Positions 53,008 to 63,297 are shown, counted from the first letter of the stretch. The stretch is DNA of 64,000 nt from an uncultured Bacilli bacterium (GCA_947631155.1 CANRKG010000001.1:1-64000), one strand, 5' to 3'. Numbers and translations: made by a program. Notes: a model not told the origin generated them from the sequence alone.

Positions 53008-54369
53008 ATGGCGTTAAAGTCATTACCGAATAATTTAGAAGCAGAGCAATCTGTTTTAGGTGCTTGTTTCTTATCTAAATATGCATTACAAAAGGCCTGT
53101 GAACATTTAACAGAGGACTCTTTTTATAATGAGAAAAATGCCAAAATTTTTTCTAGTCTAAGTTCACTTATGGATCAAAAAATTCCAATTGATTTAACAA
53201 CGGTTACCAGTGATTTAAAAAAGAAAAATATTTTGAGTGAAGTCGGAGGAGTAGAATATCTAACTGAAATATTAAATTTTGTTCCAACAGCAACAAATAT
53301 AGATTATTATATAAAAAATGTAGAAGAAGCTGCAGTATTAAGAAATTTAATTGAAACAGCTACACAAATAGCTAGTGAAGGCTACGAGTCAACAGAGAGT
53401 ATAAATGAAATTTTAGATGATGCAGAAAAGAAAATCTTAAATATAGTTAAGAATAGAAAATCAAGTGAATTTCGTTCTATTAGAGAAGTTTTAACCAAAG
53501 CTGAAAATGATTTGGAAAGATTATCACAATCAAAAGGAGAAATCACAGGTTTAGCAACAGGATGGTATGATTTTGATAAATTAACGGCAGGTCTTCATGA
53601 AAATGAATTTATTATAATAGCGGCTCGTCCGGCAATGGGAAAAACGGCTTTTGCATTAAACTTAGCAACACATATAGCAATGAATAATGATAAATCAGTA
53701 GCTTTATTTAATCTAGAAATGGGCGCAGAGCAATTAGCTATGAGAATATTGTCATCTCTTGGGCAAATCGATGGTTATAAATTAAGAACAGGTAATCTGT
53801 TAAATAATGATTGGAAACGTATAAATGAAGCTACTAGTCAATTAGCTGATACTAATTTATTTATCGATGATACACCAGGAATTACTATTGGTGAAATTAG
53901 GGCAAAATGTAGACGTTTAGCTAGTAGTGAAAAGGGCTTAGGAATAATAATAATTGATTATTTACAATTAATTTCAGGTGGCAAAAATTATGGTGCAAAT
54001 AGACAACAAGAAGTATCAGATATTTCAAGAAGTTTAAAAACTTTAGCTATGGAACTACACGTTCCTGTAATAGCTTTAGCTCAACTTTCTCGTGGAGTAG
54101 AAGCTAGAGAAGATAAAAGACCAATTATGAGTGATTTACGTGAATCAGGTTCAATTGAACAGGATGCTGATATTGTCTCTTTCTTATATAGAGATGATTA
54201 TTATAATAAAGAAGCTAGACGCGAAGATGATATAAGTATAAGTGAATTAATTATTGGTAAGCATCGTAATGGACCTACAGCCACAATTGAATTACTTTTT
54301 AAGAAAAATACTTCTACGTTCGTAAGTCTAAAAAAAGAACATAAGGGAGCTGAAGACAATGAACATTAA
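53008..54369 (+). CDS. dnaB: Replicative DNA helicase
   Basis: 453 residues (DnaC in B. subtilis nomenclature). The N-terminal helical domain starts LPNNLEAEQSVLGAC; the RecA-like core has Walker A ARPAMGKTAFALN, LEMGAEQLAMR, IIIIDYLQLIS and DLRESGSIEQDADIV. The hexamer unwinds DNA at the fork. GAGGTGAT precedes the ATG. It overlaps the next gene by 11 bp. Confidence 0.98.
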   Translation: MALKSLPNNLEAEQSVLGACFLSKYALQKACEHLTEDSFYNEKNAKIFSSLSSLMDQKIPIDLTTVTSDLKKKNILSEVGGVEYLTEILNFVPTATNIDYYIKNVEEAAVLRNLIETATQIASEGYESTESINEILDDAEKKILNIVKNRKSSEFRSIREVLTKAENDLERLSQSKGEITGLATGWYDFDKLTAGLHENEFIIIAARPAMGKTAFALNLATHIAMNNDKSVALFNLEMGAEQLAMRILSSLGQIDGYKLRTGNLLNNDWKRINEATSQLADTNLFIDDTPGITIGEIRAKCRRLASSEKGLGIIIIDYLQLISGGKNYGANRQQEVSDISRSLKTLAMELHVPVIALAQLSRGVEAREDKRPIMSDLRESGSIEQDADIVSFLYRDDYYNKEARREDDISISELIIGKHRNGPTATIELLFKKNTSTFVSLKKEHKGAEDNEH

Positions 54370-55855
54370 AATAGTGATTTATACGATAATATCACTAATA
54401 ATAAGTTTTCTTTTAGTAACTTTTGATTTTACTAATTTATCTAAAGAGCCTAAACAAGTCTATAGAGTTTATTTAAAAGGAAAATCTTTAGGATTAATAT
54501 CATCAAAAAAGGATTTGGAAGAATATATTGATAAAAAACAACAATCAATTAAGGAAAAATATAAGGTCGATAATGTTTATGTTCCAGACGAATTGGATAT
54601 AGTCAAAGAAGTAACCTTTGCTAACAACATTTTAACAACAAAAAAAATATATCAAAAAATACAAAATATGGAATCATTTACTATTGATGGTTATGAAGTT
54701 ACTATAAAAGGAATAACTAAACAAAATAACGAAGGTAAAAAAATAAAGCAACCGACAAAAAATATTTATATGTTAGATGATAAGGTATTTAAAGAGGCTG
54801 TAAAAAAGACAGTGCAAGCTTTTATCACTAAAGAAAAATATGAAGTTTATAAAAATGATGAACAAGAAGAAATTAAAGACACAGGAACTATTATAGAAAA
54901 TTTATATATAAAAAATAAAATAAGTATTAAGAAGAAGAGAATACCCGTAGATCAAAAAATATATTTATCATCAGAAGAATTAACTAAATTTTTATTGTTT
55001 GGTACAACTAAAGATCAAGAAAAATATATCGTAAAAAGTGGAGATACTATAGAAGAAATAGCTTTTAATAATAAAATGTCAACCGAAGAAATTTTGGTAG
55101 CTAATACTAATTTCAAAGACAAAAATAGTTTATTGTATGCAGGACAAGCAATAACAATAGGAATATTACAACCTCAATTTGATTTAGTAGAAGAAGATCA
55201 TTCTGTTTCTGATGTTGAAGTTAATTATGAAACGGAAACAAAATACGATAATTCAAAATATGTTGGTTACACCATGGTCGAACAATCTGGTATTAAAGGT
55301 AAAAATAGAGTTACACAAAAAATTCAAAAAGTAAATGGTGAAACCATGACGATAGTTACAGTTAAAACAGAAGAACTTTCTAAAGCTGTAAAAGAAATTG
55401 TTGTTAAAGGTGGAAAACAAAGCTCCTATGAATCTTACTATGGAAGTGGTTATGGAGCAGCAGTTGCAACTAAAGGTGAATGGGGATGGCCAGCAACCTG
55501 TAGTACTATTTCCTCTCCATTTGGATATCGATGGGGAGTATTGCATGATGGAACAGATATAGCAGGCTGTGGTTATGGTTCAAATATTTTTGCAGCTCAA
55601 GCTGGTACTGTCGAAACAGTATCTTATAATGAGATTAATGGTAAATATATTATTATCAATCATCATAACGGTTATTATAGTTATTATGGACATTTATCAT
55701 CACAAAGTGTTAAAGTTGGTCAAACTGTTAGTAAAGGTCAAGTAATAGGAACTATGGGAAAAACAGGATTTGCAACAGGAGTGCATGTACATTTTGCTAT
55801 TTGGAGTGGTTTCCCTTATAGAGGAAAAGTGTTAAATGCAATGAATTTTTATTAA
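54359..55855 (+). CDS. Membrane-anchored LysM-G5-M23 peptidoglycan hydrolase
   Basis: 498 residues: an N-terminal membrane helix (about 5-22), a polar region, LysM (YIVKSGDTIEEIAFNNKMS, about 223-268), a G5-like domain (about 277-350) and a C-terminal M23 endopeptidase (about 375-495). HDGTDIAG (HxxxD) and HVHFAIW (HxH) supply the zinc ligands, so the enzyme should be active. It probably cuts peptide crosslinks or bridges outside the membrane. It starts inside dnaB and ends one base before walJ, so this operon mixes replication and wall genes. Confidence 0.93.
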   Translation: MNIKIVIYTIISLIISFLLVTFDFTNLSKEPKQVYRVYLKGKSLGLISSKKDLEEYIDKKQQSIKEKYKVDNVYVPDELDIVKEVTFANNILTTKKIYQKIQNMESFTIDGYEVTIKGITKQNNEGKKIKQPTKNIYMLDDKVFKEAVKKTVQAFITKEKYEVYKNDEQEEIKDTGTIIENLYIKNKISIKKKRIPVDQKIYLSSEELTKFLLFGTTKDQEKYIVKSGDTIEEIAFNNKMSTEEILVANTNFKDKNSLLYAGQAITIGILQPQFDLVEEDHSVSDVEVNYETETKYDNSKYVGYTMVEQSGIKGKNRVTQKIQKVNGETMTIVTVKTEELSKAVKEIVVKGGKQSSYESYYGSGYGAAVATKGEWGWPATCSTISSPFGYRWGVLHDGTDIAGCGYGSNIFAAQAGTVETVSYNEINGKYIIINHHNGYYSYYGHLSSQSVKVGQTVSKGQVIGTMGKTGFATGVHVHFAIWSGFPYRGKVLNAMNFY

Positions 55856-55856
55856 G

Positions 55857-56612
55857 ATGAAAGTAAAAGTTTTAGCTAGTGGTTCCAAGGGTAATGTATC
55901 ATTAATAATGTGTGATGCCACTAAATTATTAATTGATTTGGGATTATCTTGTGCACAGGTTGAGAAACATCTTGAATTAAATAATTTATCCTACGATGAT
56001 ATTACAGGTTTACTAATTAGCCATAGTCATACAGATCATATTAAAGGTTTGGCAACATTTATAAAAAAGACAGATATTAAAATATATATACCCAAGGCGA
56101 TGTATAAAGAATTAGAAAATATAGTTCCTATTAATAGATGCGTTTTTATAGAAGATGAATTTTCAATAAATGACGTAAATATTGAACTTATTCACACATC
56201 CCATGATACGGATGTTTCAGTAGGTTATATTATAGAATATAAAGGAAAAACGCTAGTTCATGTCACAGATACAGGATATATTAATCGTAAGTATATTAAA
56301 AAGATGATAAATAAAAATGCTTATGTAATAGAAAGTAATCATGATGAAACGATGTTAATGGACGGACCATATCCAAGATTTTTGAAGGAAAGAGTAATTA
56401 GTGATAGAGGGCATCTTTCCAATAAAACTACAGCAGGTTATTTAAAAAAAGTAACTACAGAAAATACAAAATATGTTATTTTAGCCCATTTAAGTGAAAA
56501 AAACAATACAAAAGAATTAGCTTATAACGAGGTCAGCCAAGCTCTTTTAGATAAGCCTATTAAGTTATTAATAGCAGAGCAAGATCACGAATCTGATTTA
56601 ATTGAGGTTTAA
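55857..56612 (+). CDS. walJ: MBL-fold hydrolase WalJ (YycJ)
   Basis: 251 residues. The N-terminal VLASGSKGNVSLIM and the metal-binding LISHSHTDHIKGL (HxHxDH) match the WalJ/VicX group, encoded with the WalRK system in many Bacillota and thought to link wall signalling with DNA replication. No walRK is visible here; the gene keeps its rlmH neighbour. It starts one base after the M23 gene. Confidence 0.9.
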   Translation: MKVKVLASGSKGNVSLIMCDATKLLIDLGLSCAQVEKHLELNNLSYDDITGLLISHSHTDHIKGLATFIKKTDIKIYIPKAMYKELENIVPINRCVFIEDEFSINDVNIELIHTSHDTDVSVGYIIEYKGKTLVHVTDTGYINRKYIKKMINKNAYVIESNHDETMLMDGPYPRFLKERVISDRGHLSNKTTAGYLKKVTTENTKYVILAHLSEKNNTKELAYNEVSQALLDKPIKLLIAEQDHESDLIEV

Positions 56613-56613
56613 T

Positions 56614-57069
56614 ATGATAAAGATAATTTGTGTAGGAAAAATAAAAGAAAAATTCTTAGTTGAAGCAATAGAAGAATATAAAAAAAGATTAAGTAAATAT
56701 ACAAAGTTAGAAATCATAGAAATTGCTGATGAAAATTTTTCTGATATTGATAAAAGCAAAGAAAAAGAAAGAGAAAATATAGAAAAGCATATTAATGAAA
56801 AAGATTATTTAATAACATTAGAAATTGAAGGCGAAGAAGTATCTTCAGAGCAATTAGCCAAAAAGATGGATCAAACTTTATTAATAAATAGTAATATTGA
56901 CTTTATAATAGGTGGAAGTTATGGCTTATCAGAGCAAATAAAAAGAAAAGCAAATTATCATTTGTCTTTTTCAAAGCTTACTTTTCCACATCAATTATTT
57001 AGAGTTTTATTATTAGAACAAATATATAGAGCTTTTAAAATTAATAATAATGAAAGCTATCATAAATAG
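56614..57069 (+). CDS. rlmH: 23S rRNA pseudouridine1915 N3-methyltransferase RlmH
   Basis: 151 residues from the ATG at 56614 (GAGGT upstream, overlapping the walJ stop). FIIGGSYGLSEQIKRKA and the C-terminal LTFPHQLFRVLLLEQIYRAF are SPOUT/RlmH motifs; the enzyme methylates a pseudouridine in helix 69 of 23S rRNA. The ung gene follows after 9 bp. Confidence 0.97.
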   Translation: MIKIICVGKIKEKFLVEAIEEYKKRLSKYTKLEIIEIADENFSDIDKSKEKERENIEKHINEKDYLITLEIEGEEVSSEQLAKKMDQTLLINSNIDFIIGGSYGLSEQIKRKANYHLSFSKLTFPHQLFRVLLLEQIYRAFKINNNESYHK

Positions 57070-57078
57070 GAGGTTTTT

Positions 57079-57741
57079 ATGATTGGAAATGATTGGGACA
57101 TTTTATTAAAAGACGAATACAAAAAAGAATATTTTCAAAAGTTAATTTCATTTATTAATAAAGCATATGAAGAAAAAACAATTTATCCTAAGAAAAGTGA
57201 AATTTTTAGCGCCTTTAGATTTACAAGTTATAAAGATACAAAAGTTGTAATATTAGGACAAGATCCTTATCATGGTGAAAACCAAGCAGAAGGCTTGTCT
57301 TTTTCTGTTAAAAATTGTGTTAGAAAACCACCATCTTTACAAAATATATTTAAAGAATTGGAAGCAGATTTAAATATTCCTTATCCAAAAAACAATTCAT
57401 TAATACCATGGGCTAAGGAAGGAGTTCTACTTTTAAACACCGTTTTAACAGTAGAAGAAAAAAAACCAGCCTCTCATAAGGAACAAGGTTGGGAGATCTT
57501 TACAGATGAAGTAATTAAAATTTTAAATAAAAAGCAAACGCCAATAGTTTTCATACTATGGGGTAGTTTTGCTAGAAGTAAGAAAAAATATATAACAAAT
57601 AATATACATTATATTATAGAATCTGCTCATCCATCACCATTTTCGGCATATAATGGATTCTTTGGAAGCAAACCTTTTTCAAAAACAAATAAATTTTTAA
57701 AAGAAAAGGGTTTAAAAGAAATTGATTGGCAAGTAGAATAA
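57079..57741 (+). CDS. ung: Uracil-DNA glycosylase
   Basis: 220 residues, family 1 UDG. VVILGQDPYHGENQAEGLSF is the water-activating loop with the catalytic Asp, and IIESAHPSPFSAYNGFFGSK the His/minor-groove loop. It removes uracil from DNA. AGGAGG precedes the ATG. It is the last gene before a bidirectional terminator. Confidence 0.98.
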   Translation: MIGNDWDILLKDEYKKEYFQKLISFINKAYEEKTIYPKKSEIFSAFRFTSYKDTKVVILGQDPYHGENQAEGLSFSVKNCVRKPPSLQNIFKELEADLNIPYPKNNSLIPWAKEGVLLLNTVLTVEEKKPASHKEQGWEIFTDEVIKILNKKQTPIVFILWGSFARSKKKYITNNIHYIIESAHPSPFSAYNGFFGSKPFSKTNKFLKEKGLKEIDWQVE

Positions 57742-57767
57742 TATCATTTTGTACAATTAGGAAAAGA

Positions 57768-57795
57768 AAAATACAGAATGTTCATTCTGTATTTT
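57768..57795. terminator. Bidirectional terminator between ung and the LemA-like gene
   Basis: AAAATACAGAAT, loop GTTC, ATTCTGTATTTT: a perfect 12-bp stem with A/T runs on both sides, serving the two convergent genes. Confidence 0.95.
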
Positions 57796-58342
57796 CTTTG
57801 TTCTCATCTTTTAATATTTCAAATATTTCATGCTTTTCATGTAAATAAAATTCTTTTTGTTTGTATCTAAAAATCAACCTAATAATATTTGAAGGAAAGG
57901 ACATAATCAATTTATTATAGTCAACAACAGTATCATTATAAAATTTAATTGAAGCAATAAGATCCTCTTCGTTATTATTTATCTCTTTAAGAACTTCAGT
58001 AAGTGGTTTGCTTTTGGTTAATTTTTCGTTTTCATCGATTACTTGAAATAAATCAATATAAGCTTTATCTAAAGCATCATTTTGTTCAAAATGATTCATC
58101 TCTGCAATCTCAAGTTTATCAAATTCTTCTAGGATATTTTTCTTTTTTAAAGCTTTTCTAATAATAGGACAACAACGTTTTAGTAAATCATATTTTTTAT
58201 TAAGAAATATATCAGCATTATTTTCAGCCTCATCAATTTTTATAATAGCGAATTGAAATTTGTTATAATAAATAACGATAATTAAAAGAATAAAAGCAAC
58301 AAAAGTTATGGAACCTACGATAGCATAAAACACAAAAACCAT
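57782..58342 (-). CDS. LemA-like membrane-anchored protein
   Basis: 186 residues: an N-terminal membrane helix (about 4-27) followed by YYNKFQFAIIKIDEAENNAD and a long helical region ending SIKFYNDTVVDYNKLIMSFP, the pattern of LemA proteins (YN....; DL; YN..V..YN..i..FP). Their role is unclear. One of only two minus-strand genes right of the origin, so it is transcribed against replication. Its end lies within the bidirectional terminator. Confidence 0.82.
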   Translation of the reverse strand: MVFVFYAIVGSITFVAFILLIIVIYYNKFQFAIIKIDEAENNADIFLNKKYDLLKRCCPIIRKALKKKNILEEFDKLEIAEMNHFEQNDALDKAYIDLFQVIDENEKLTKSKPLTEVLKEINNNEEDLIASIKFYNDTVVDYNKLIMSFPSNIIRLIFRYKQKEFYLHEKHEIFEILKDENKENTE

Positions 58343-58358
58343 CTCCTAATCTTATATT

Positions 58359-58387
58359 ATTATAACAAAATTAAATATTTCATACAA
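58359..58387 (-). promoter_or_regulatory. Promoter of the LemA-like gene
   Basis: On the minus strand TTGTAT (58382-58387) and TATAAT (58359-58364) are 17 bp apart. The divergent pduL has a TATAAT at 58431-58436 without a clear -35. Confidence 0.65.
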
Positions 58388-58455
58388 TAGATTTTATTAA
58401 TATAAGCTTTCCTTGATTAACCAATTTTGTTATAATAACAAAGGAGAGTGAAAAA

Positions 58456-59019
58456 ATGAAAGTAAAATTAGGTGTTTCAAATAAACATGTTCATTTGACT
58501 GAAATAGATTTTAAAACTTTATTTGGAAATGATGCAGTTCTTACTATTGATAAAGAACTGGTTCAACCAAAGCAATTTGCTTCAACATTGACTGTTACTA
58601 TTAAAACAGAAAAAGCATTTTTTGATAATGTTAGAGTATTAGGACCAATTAGAGATTACACACAAGTAGAAATATCCAAAACAGATGCCTATAAATTAGG
58701 TTTAAATCCGCCTATTAGAGATTCTGGAGATATAGCTAACGCTGAAGAAATACAAATAGTAGGTCCTAACGGTTCAATCACAAGAAAATGTGCTATCATA
58801 GCTACAAGACATATTCATCTAACAAAGGACATGCAAAAAGAATATGGTTTAGAAAATATTCAAGAAGTAAGTGTTGAATATACAGGAGAAAAAGGTGTAA
58901 TCTTTAAAAATGTAAAATTAAAAGTTCAAGATGAAGCAGCCTTTGAATTACATTTAGATACAGATGATGCCAATGGTTCTTTATTAAAAACAGGAGATTA
59001 TTTAACAATTATTAAGTAG
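58456..59019 (+). CDS. pduL: Phosphate propanoyltransferase PduL
   Basis: 187 residues. VSNKHVHLTEID and IIATRHIHLTKD are the paired zinc-binding His motifs of PduL, which exchanges acyl-CoA and acyl-phosphate (propanoyl or acetyl). There is no microcompartment targeting tail or shell gene here, so it is probably a housekeeping phosphotransacetylase feeding acetate kinase for ATP in fermentation. AAAGGAGAG precedes the ATG. Its stop overlaps the convergent PBP gene by 8 bp, with no room for a terminator. Confidence 0.93.
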   Translation: MKVKLGVSNKHVHLTEIDFKTLFGNDAVLTIDKELVQPKQFASTLTVTIKTEKAFFDNVRVLGPIRDYTQVEISKTDAYKLGLNPPIRDSGDIANAEEIQIVGPNGSITRKCAIIATRHIHLTKDMQKEYGLENIQEVSVEYTGEKGVIFKNVKLKVQDEAAFELHLDTDDANGSLLKTGDYLTIIK

Positions 59020-60976
59020 CTGTACTTTCTTTAAATATTTCATCAAAAACTAAATCAGCATTAGATGGCTCTGTACCTTTAATAAAGTACATTGGTTTTT
59101 TTTTGCTATCACTATCTGTTGCTGGTTTTCCAGAAATAGGCTCAACTAATACTGTTGAAATATTTTCAGGGACTTCATACCAACTATCTTCTTTATCTTT
59201 AAAATAGCCTTCCATAGAATTTAACCAAATATTCTGTGAATATTTATATTCACTAGGTTTCAAGGGAGTATTATCATCATACCCTACCCAGACAGCTGTC
59301 AATAATTTTGAATTAAAACCAATATTCCAGTTATCTGTTTCTGTCGTTCCTGTTTTTAGAGCGTATTTGTGAGTAATTTTAGGAGCAATACCTATAGCAG
59401 TAGGATAGTTATAATCGATATAATCTTTATCATAAGTAGCTGTTAACATATTATTCAAAATAAAGCATAAGCTCTTATTTAATACAACCTTTTTAGGATT
59501 TTTATATTCATATAAAACATTACCTTCTTTATCTTCTACCTTTTTTATTAAATGAGGTGTAACCTGATACCCTAAATTAGCAAAAGAAGAATAGCCGCCA
59601 GCCATTTCAAGTAAACCAATTTCATTAGTTCCCAAAGGTAGTGATGGGATTTTTTCTAATTTTGAAGTAATTCCCACTCTTCTAGCAATATTAATTAAAG
59701 CATCTTCACCTAGAAATAAATGAGTCTTAACAGCGTAAATATTTTCAGAATATGCAATCGCTGTAGCCATAGAAATAGGTTTATTACCATAAGTGTCGTT
59801 ATAATTATTAGGTGTATAAGATTGATTATTAGAAAAGTTAAAAGTTGTTTTTTCACTAGTAAAAGAAGTAGAAGAAGTAAAGCCGTTTTCTAAAGCAGCA
59901 TAGTAAAGATAGGGCTTCATTGTAGAGCCTACTTGTCTTTTAGAATCAATAGCGCGGTTATAAGAAGATTCATTATAATTTTTACCACCAATTAAGGCTA
60001 AAATTGCCCCGTTTTTAGGATTCATCATAACTGATGCTACTTGTACTGTTGAAGTTGTTGGAATAGTGTCTTTGATTGAATTTTCCAAAATAGTTTGGGC
60101 ATTTAAATCCAAAGTAGTATATATTTTTAGGCCTTTTGTATCTATTAATGATCGAGGAATTGAATCAATTTTTTCTAGTTCCTTCATAACAGCATCATGA
60201 TAATACATGACAGTTGATAATTCTTGTTCATCTTTTTTTCCTACTAAGTTTAATTCTTCATTATATGCTTTTTCTTTTTCTTCTTCAGTAATAATATTAT
60301 TTTGAACTAAAGCTGATAATACTAAATTTTGTCTTTTCTTAGCTGTTTCAAAATCAACTAAAGGTGAATAATTAGAAGGAGATTTAGGAATTCCCGTTAT
60401 CATAGAAGCTTCAGCTAATGAAAGATCTTGTGCTGATTTGTTAAAATAAAATTGTGCTGCATTTTCAATTCCATACATCCCATGACCATAATTTATAGTG
60501 TTTAAGTATCCTTCTAATATCTCATCCTTACTATAATCATTTTCTATTCTTATGGTATACCACATTTCTTCCCATTTTCTTTTCCAAGTTTTATCAAAAT
60601 CTAAAAATAGATTTTTAGCATATTGTTGAGTAATAGTAGAAGCTCCTTGAGTGGTTTTTCCTTGAGAAATATTAATCATACTAGCTTTAGCAATTCTTAA
60701 ATAATCAAAACCATTATGTTGATAAAAATGTTTGTCTTCAGTATAAATAGTAGCGTCTTTTACATATTGGGAAATATTTTTTAAAGAAACCCATTGTTTA
60801 CTTTCATTTCCTTGAAAGAATAATTTTTTATTGCTATCGTATAATAATATATTATTAGCATCACCAATTTCTAAAGTTGGAGTAGATTTTAAATAGATAA
60901 ATAAGCCACCTCTAAATATCAAATATATACCAATCACTAAAAGTAGAAGTTTCCCAAAACTTTTAAAAAATTTCAT
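59012..60976 (-). CDS. Class A penicillin-binding protein (PBP1A family)
   Basis: 654 residues from the ATG at 60976 (GGAGGAG upstream; the longer frame from 61033 adds an unlikely N-terminus). One membrane helix (about 8-27), then a GT51 transglycosylase domain with the catalytic Glu in IYTEDKHFYQHNGFD and TTQGASTITQQYAKN, and a transpeptidase domain with QVGSTMKPY (SxxK), AYSENIYAV (SxN) and ALKTGTTETDN (KTG). It polymerises and crosslinks peptidoglycan. A minus-strand gene on the plus-leading side. Confidence 0.96.
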   Translation of the reverse strand: MKFFKSFGKLLLLVIGIYLIFRGGLFIYLKSTPTLEIGDANNILLYDSNKKLFFQGNESKQWVSLKNISQYVKDATIYTEDKHFYQHNGFDYLRIAKASMINISQGKTTQGASTITQQYAKNLFLDFDKTWKRKWEEMWYTIRIENDYSKDEILEGYLNTINYGHGMYGIENAAQFYFNKSAQDLSLAEASMITGIPKSPSNYSPLVDFETAKKRQNLVLSALVQNNIITEEEKEKAYNEELNLVGKKDEQELSTVMYYHDAVMKELEKIDSIPRSLIDTKGLKIYTTLDLNAQTILENSIKDTIPTTSTVQVASVMMNPKNGAILALIGGKNYNESSYNRAIDSKRQVGSTMKPYLYYAALENGFTSSTSFTSEKTTFNFSNNQSYTPNNYNDTYGNKPISMATAIAYSENIYAVKTHLFLGEDALINIARRVGITSKLEKIPSLPLGTNEIGLLEMAGGYSSFANLGYQVTPHLIKKVEDKEGNVLYEYKNPKKVVLNKSLCFILNNMLTATYDKDYIDYNYPTAIGIAPKITHKYALKTGTTETDNWNIGFNSKLLTAVWVGYDDNTPLKPSEYKYSQNIWLNSMEGYFKDKEDSWYEVPENISTVLVEPISGKPATDSDSKKKPMYFIKGTEPSNADLVFDEIFKESTAT

Positions 60977-61057
60977 TAAATCTCCTCCTTCTAAATTTAG
61001 TATGAAAATTTTAAAATTAAAATATGTATACAATTTTTAAAAAGAAGTGGTAAATAT

Positions 61058-61086
61058 TTGTCATAATTAGATTATTATGATATAAT
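61058..61086 (+). promoter_or_regulatory. Promoter of the ywiB-argS-rpoE group
   Basis: TTGTCA (61058-61063) and TATAAT (61081-61086) with a 17-bp spacer, 30 bp before the first ATG. Confidence 0.75.
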
Positions 61087-61115
61087 TTGTGCATAAATTT
61101 TTAAGGAGAAAACCC

Positions 61116-61454
61116 ATGAAAAAACAAGCATTAATTACCCTTATTAAAAAAGATAATCAGGTGAAAGAAACAGTCATAATAGAAATAAAAGAAGAAAAAT
61201 TAAACTATATTGAAAAAAGTAATACTGAAGTTTTGTTTGACGTAAAAAAACAGTTACTAATTAGAGATAATAAAGAGTTATATATGGAATTTGATTTTAA
61301 GAATAATAAAGCTAATATATATATCAAAGATTTAAAGGCTAATACAGAGTTATTATTAAAAACAGAAAAAATAAATATAACTAATAATAAGATTGTGATA
61401 CAATATACAATGGAAAACGAAGACTACTTGTATCAAATAGAGATGGAGGATTAA
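61116..61454 (+). CDS. DUF1934 (YwiB-like) beta-barrel protein
   Basis: 112 residues from the ATG at 61116 (AAGGAGA upstream). All beta-rich with alternating charged and hydrophobic residues and a signature of DUF1934 (VLFDVKKQLLIRD, EMED end). The B. subtilis homologue YwiB lies directly before argS, as here. Probably a lipocalin-like fold of unknown role. Confidence 0.85.
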   Translation: MKKQALITLIKKDNQVKETVIIEIKEEKLNYIEKSNTEVLFDVKKQLLIRDNKELYMEFDFKNNKANIYIKDLKANTELLLKTEKINITNNKIVIQYTMENEDYLYQIEMED

Positions 61455-61455
61455 T

Positions 61456-63189
61456 ATGAGTATTATAAAGGATATAGAAACAGATATAAAAAATGTAATT
61501 GAAAAACTAGGTTATCAAGTAGAGACCTTTACTTTAAAGATTTCCGATAGACCAGATTTAGGTGATTATCAAATTAATGATTGTATGACATTAGCTAAAA
61601 TTTATCATAAAAATCCTAGAGAAATTGCCGATACAATAAAAAAAGAATTAGATAAAGATACAAGATTAACCAATATTAATATAGCAGGTCCAGGTTTTAT
61701 CAATATTACTTTGTCTGATGAATTTTTAATTGATTCGATGAATAAAATTTTTGATAATATTGATAATAATATTGATAAAGTAGAATCAAAAAAGATAATT
61801 TTAGATTATGGGGGAGCAAATGCTGCGAAAGCTTTACATGTTGGGCATATGCGAAGTGCCAATATTGGAGAGGCTATAAAAAGATTAGCTAGTCTATTAG
61901 GAAATGATGTACTGGGAGATGTACATTTAGGAGATTTAGGACGTCAAGCAGGCATGGTTATTTCGGAATTGAAAAGAGAACAACCGCAATTATCATGGTT
62001 TGATTCAAATTATCAAGGTGAATATCCTTCATTAAACATAACTAACGAAGATTTAGGTCGATTATATCCTAAAGCATCTCTTGCCGCTAAAGATGATGAA
62101 AAAAGAATGGAAGAGGTGCGTCAAATTACCGCAGCAATTGATAAGGGAGATAAAGCCCTAACTGATTTATGGACAAAAATAGTTAATATTTCTAGTCAAG
62201 GTATTAAAAAGACCTATAATAGACTTAATTGTAGTTTTGAATTATGGGAAGGAGAAATGGATGCTTGTAAATATAAAGATAACGTATTAGATATTTTTAA
62301 AGATTACCTTTATGAATCACAAGGAGCCTTAGTAATAGATGTTCAAGAAGAAACAGATAAGAAGGAAATGTCACCTTTAATTGTTATAAAAAGTGATGGA
62401 GCTACAATTTACGCTACTAGGGATTTAGGCACAATCTATTCAAGAATGGAACGTTTTTCGCCAGATGAAATATGGTATTTTACTGATGAACGTCAATCTC
62501 TATATTTTGAACAAATATTTAGAGCGTCATATAAAACAGGATTAGTTCCTAAAGAAACAATATTAGGTCATTATAGTTTTGGTACCATGAATGGTCCAGA
62601 TGGTAAACCATTTAAAACCAGAGATGGTGGCGTTATGGAACTAGAAAAACTTATCGAGTTAGTTAAAAAAGAAGTTATAAAAAGAATAAGAGAAGATATA
62701 GTCGGAGATGAAAGAGAAAAAATCGCTGAAGATTTAACTATAGCAACTTTGAAATATGCTGATTTATTACCATTTAGAGGTACTGATTATATCTTTGATA
62801 TTCAAAAATTTTCAGAATTAGAAGGAAAGACAGGTCCATATTTATTATATTCGACAATTAGAATGAAATCTTTACTAGCAAAAGCCAAAGACCTAAATCA
62901 AGAACACTTTACAATTGTTTCTGATTCTGTTACTAGAGATGTTATTTTAACAATTTTAAAATTACCTGTAATTTTAACAAAATCATATGAAATTAAATCC
63001 CTTAATGAAATTGCTGAATATTTATATACTCTTACTAATAAATATAATAAATTTTATTCAGAAAATAAAATTTTAATTGAAAAAGATTCTACTATTCGCG
63101 AATCTTGGTTAGTCTTAACTAATATAGTATATAGAACTAATTTATTATTATTAGACACTTTAGGTATAAAAGTACCAGAAAAAATGTAA
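61456..63189 (+). CDS. argS: Arginyl-tRNA synthetase
   Basis: 577 residues. The N-terminal Add1 domain is followed by ALHVGHMRSANIGEAI (HIGH-type motif) and the C-terminal anticodon-binding region ending DTLGIKVPEKM, usual for ArgRS. No classic KMSKS is seen, as is common for this enzyme. GGAGG precedes the ATG, one base after the previous stop. Confidence 0.98.
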   Translation: MSIIKDIETDIKNVIEKLGYQVETFTLKISDRPDLGDYQINDCMTLAKIYHKNPREIADTIKKELDKDTRLTNINIAGPGFINITLSDEFLIDSMNKIFDNIDNNIDKVESKKIILDYGGANAAKALHVGHMRSANIGEAIKRLASLLGNDVLGDVHLGDLGRQAGMVISELKREQPQLSWFDSNYQGEYPSLNITNEDLGRLYPKASLAAKDDEKRMEEVRQITAAIDKGDKALTDLWTKIVNISSQGIKKTYNRLNCSFELWEGEMDACKYKDNVLDIFKDYLYESQGALVIDVQEETDKKEMSPLIVIKSDGATIYATRDLGTIYSRMERFSPDEIWYFTDERQSLYFEQIFRASYKTGLVPKETILGHYSFGTMNGPDGKPFKTRDGGVMELEKLIELVKKEVIKRIREDIVGDEREKIAEDLTIATLKYADLLPFRGTDYIFDIQKFSELEGKTGPYLLYSTIRMKSLLAKAKDLNQEHFTIVSDSVTRDVILTILKLPVILTKSYEIKSLNEIAEYLYTLTNKYNKFYSENKILIEKDSTIRESWLVLTNIVYRTNLLLLDTLGIKVPEKM

Positions 63190-63297
63190 AAGGTATTGTA
63201 ATTAGTAAAAATATATGTTATAAGTTTATTTGTATTTGGAATTGATTATCCAAAATATATATTTATGCATATAATGCTTTTATCAAGGAGGATTATC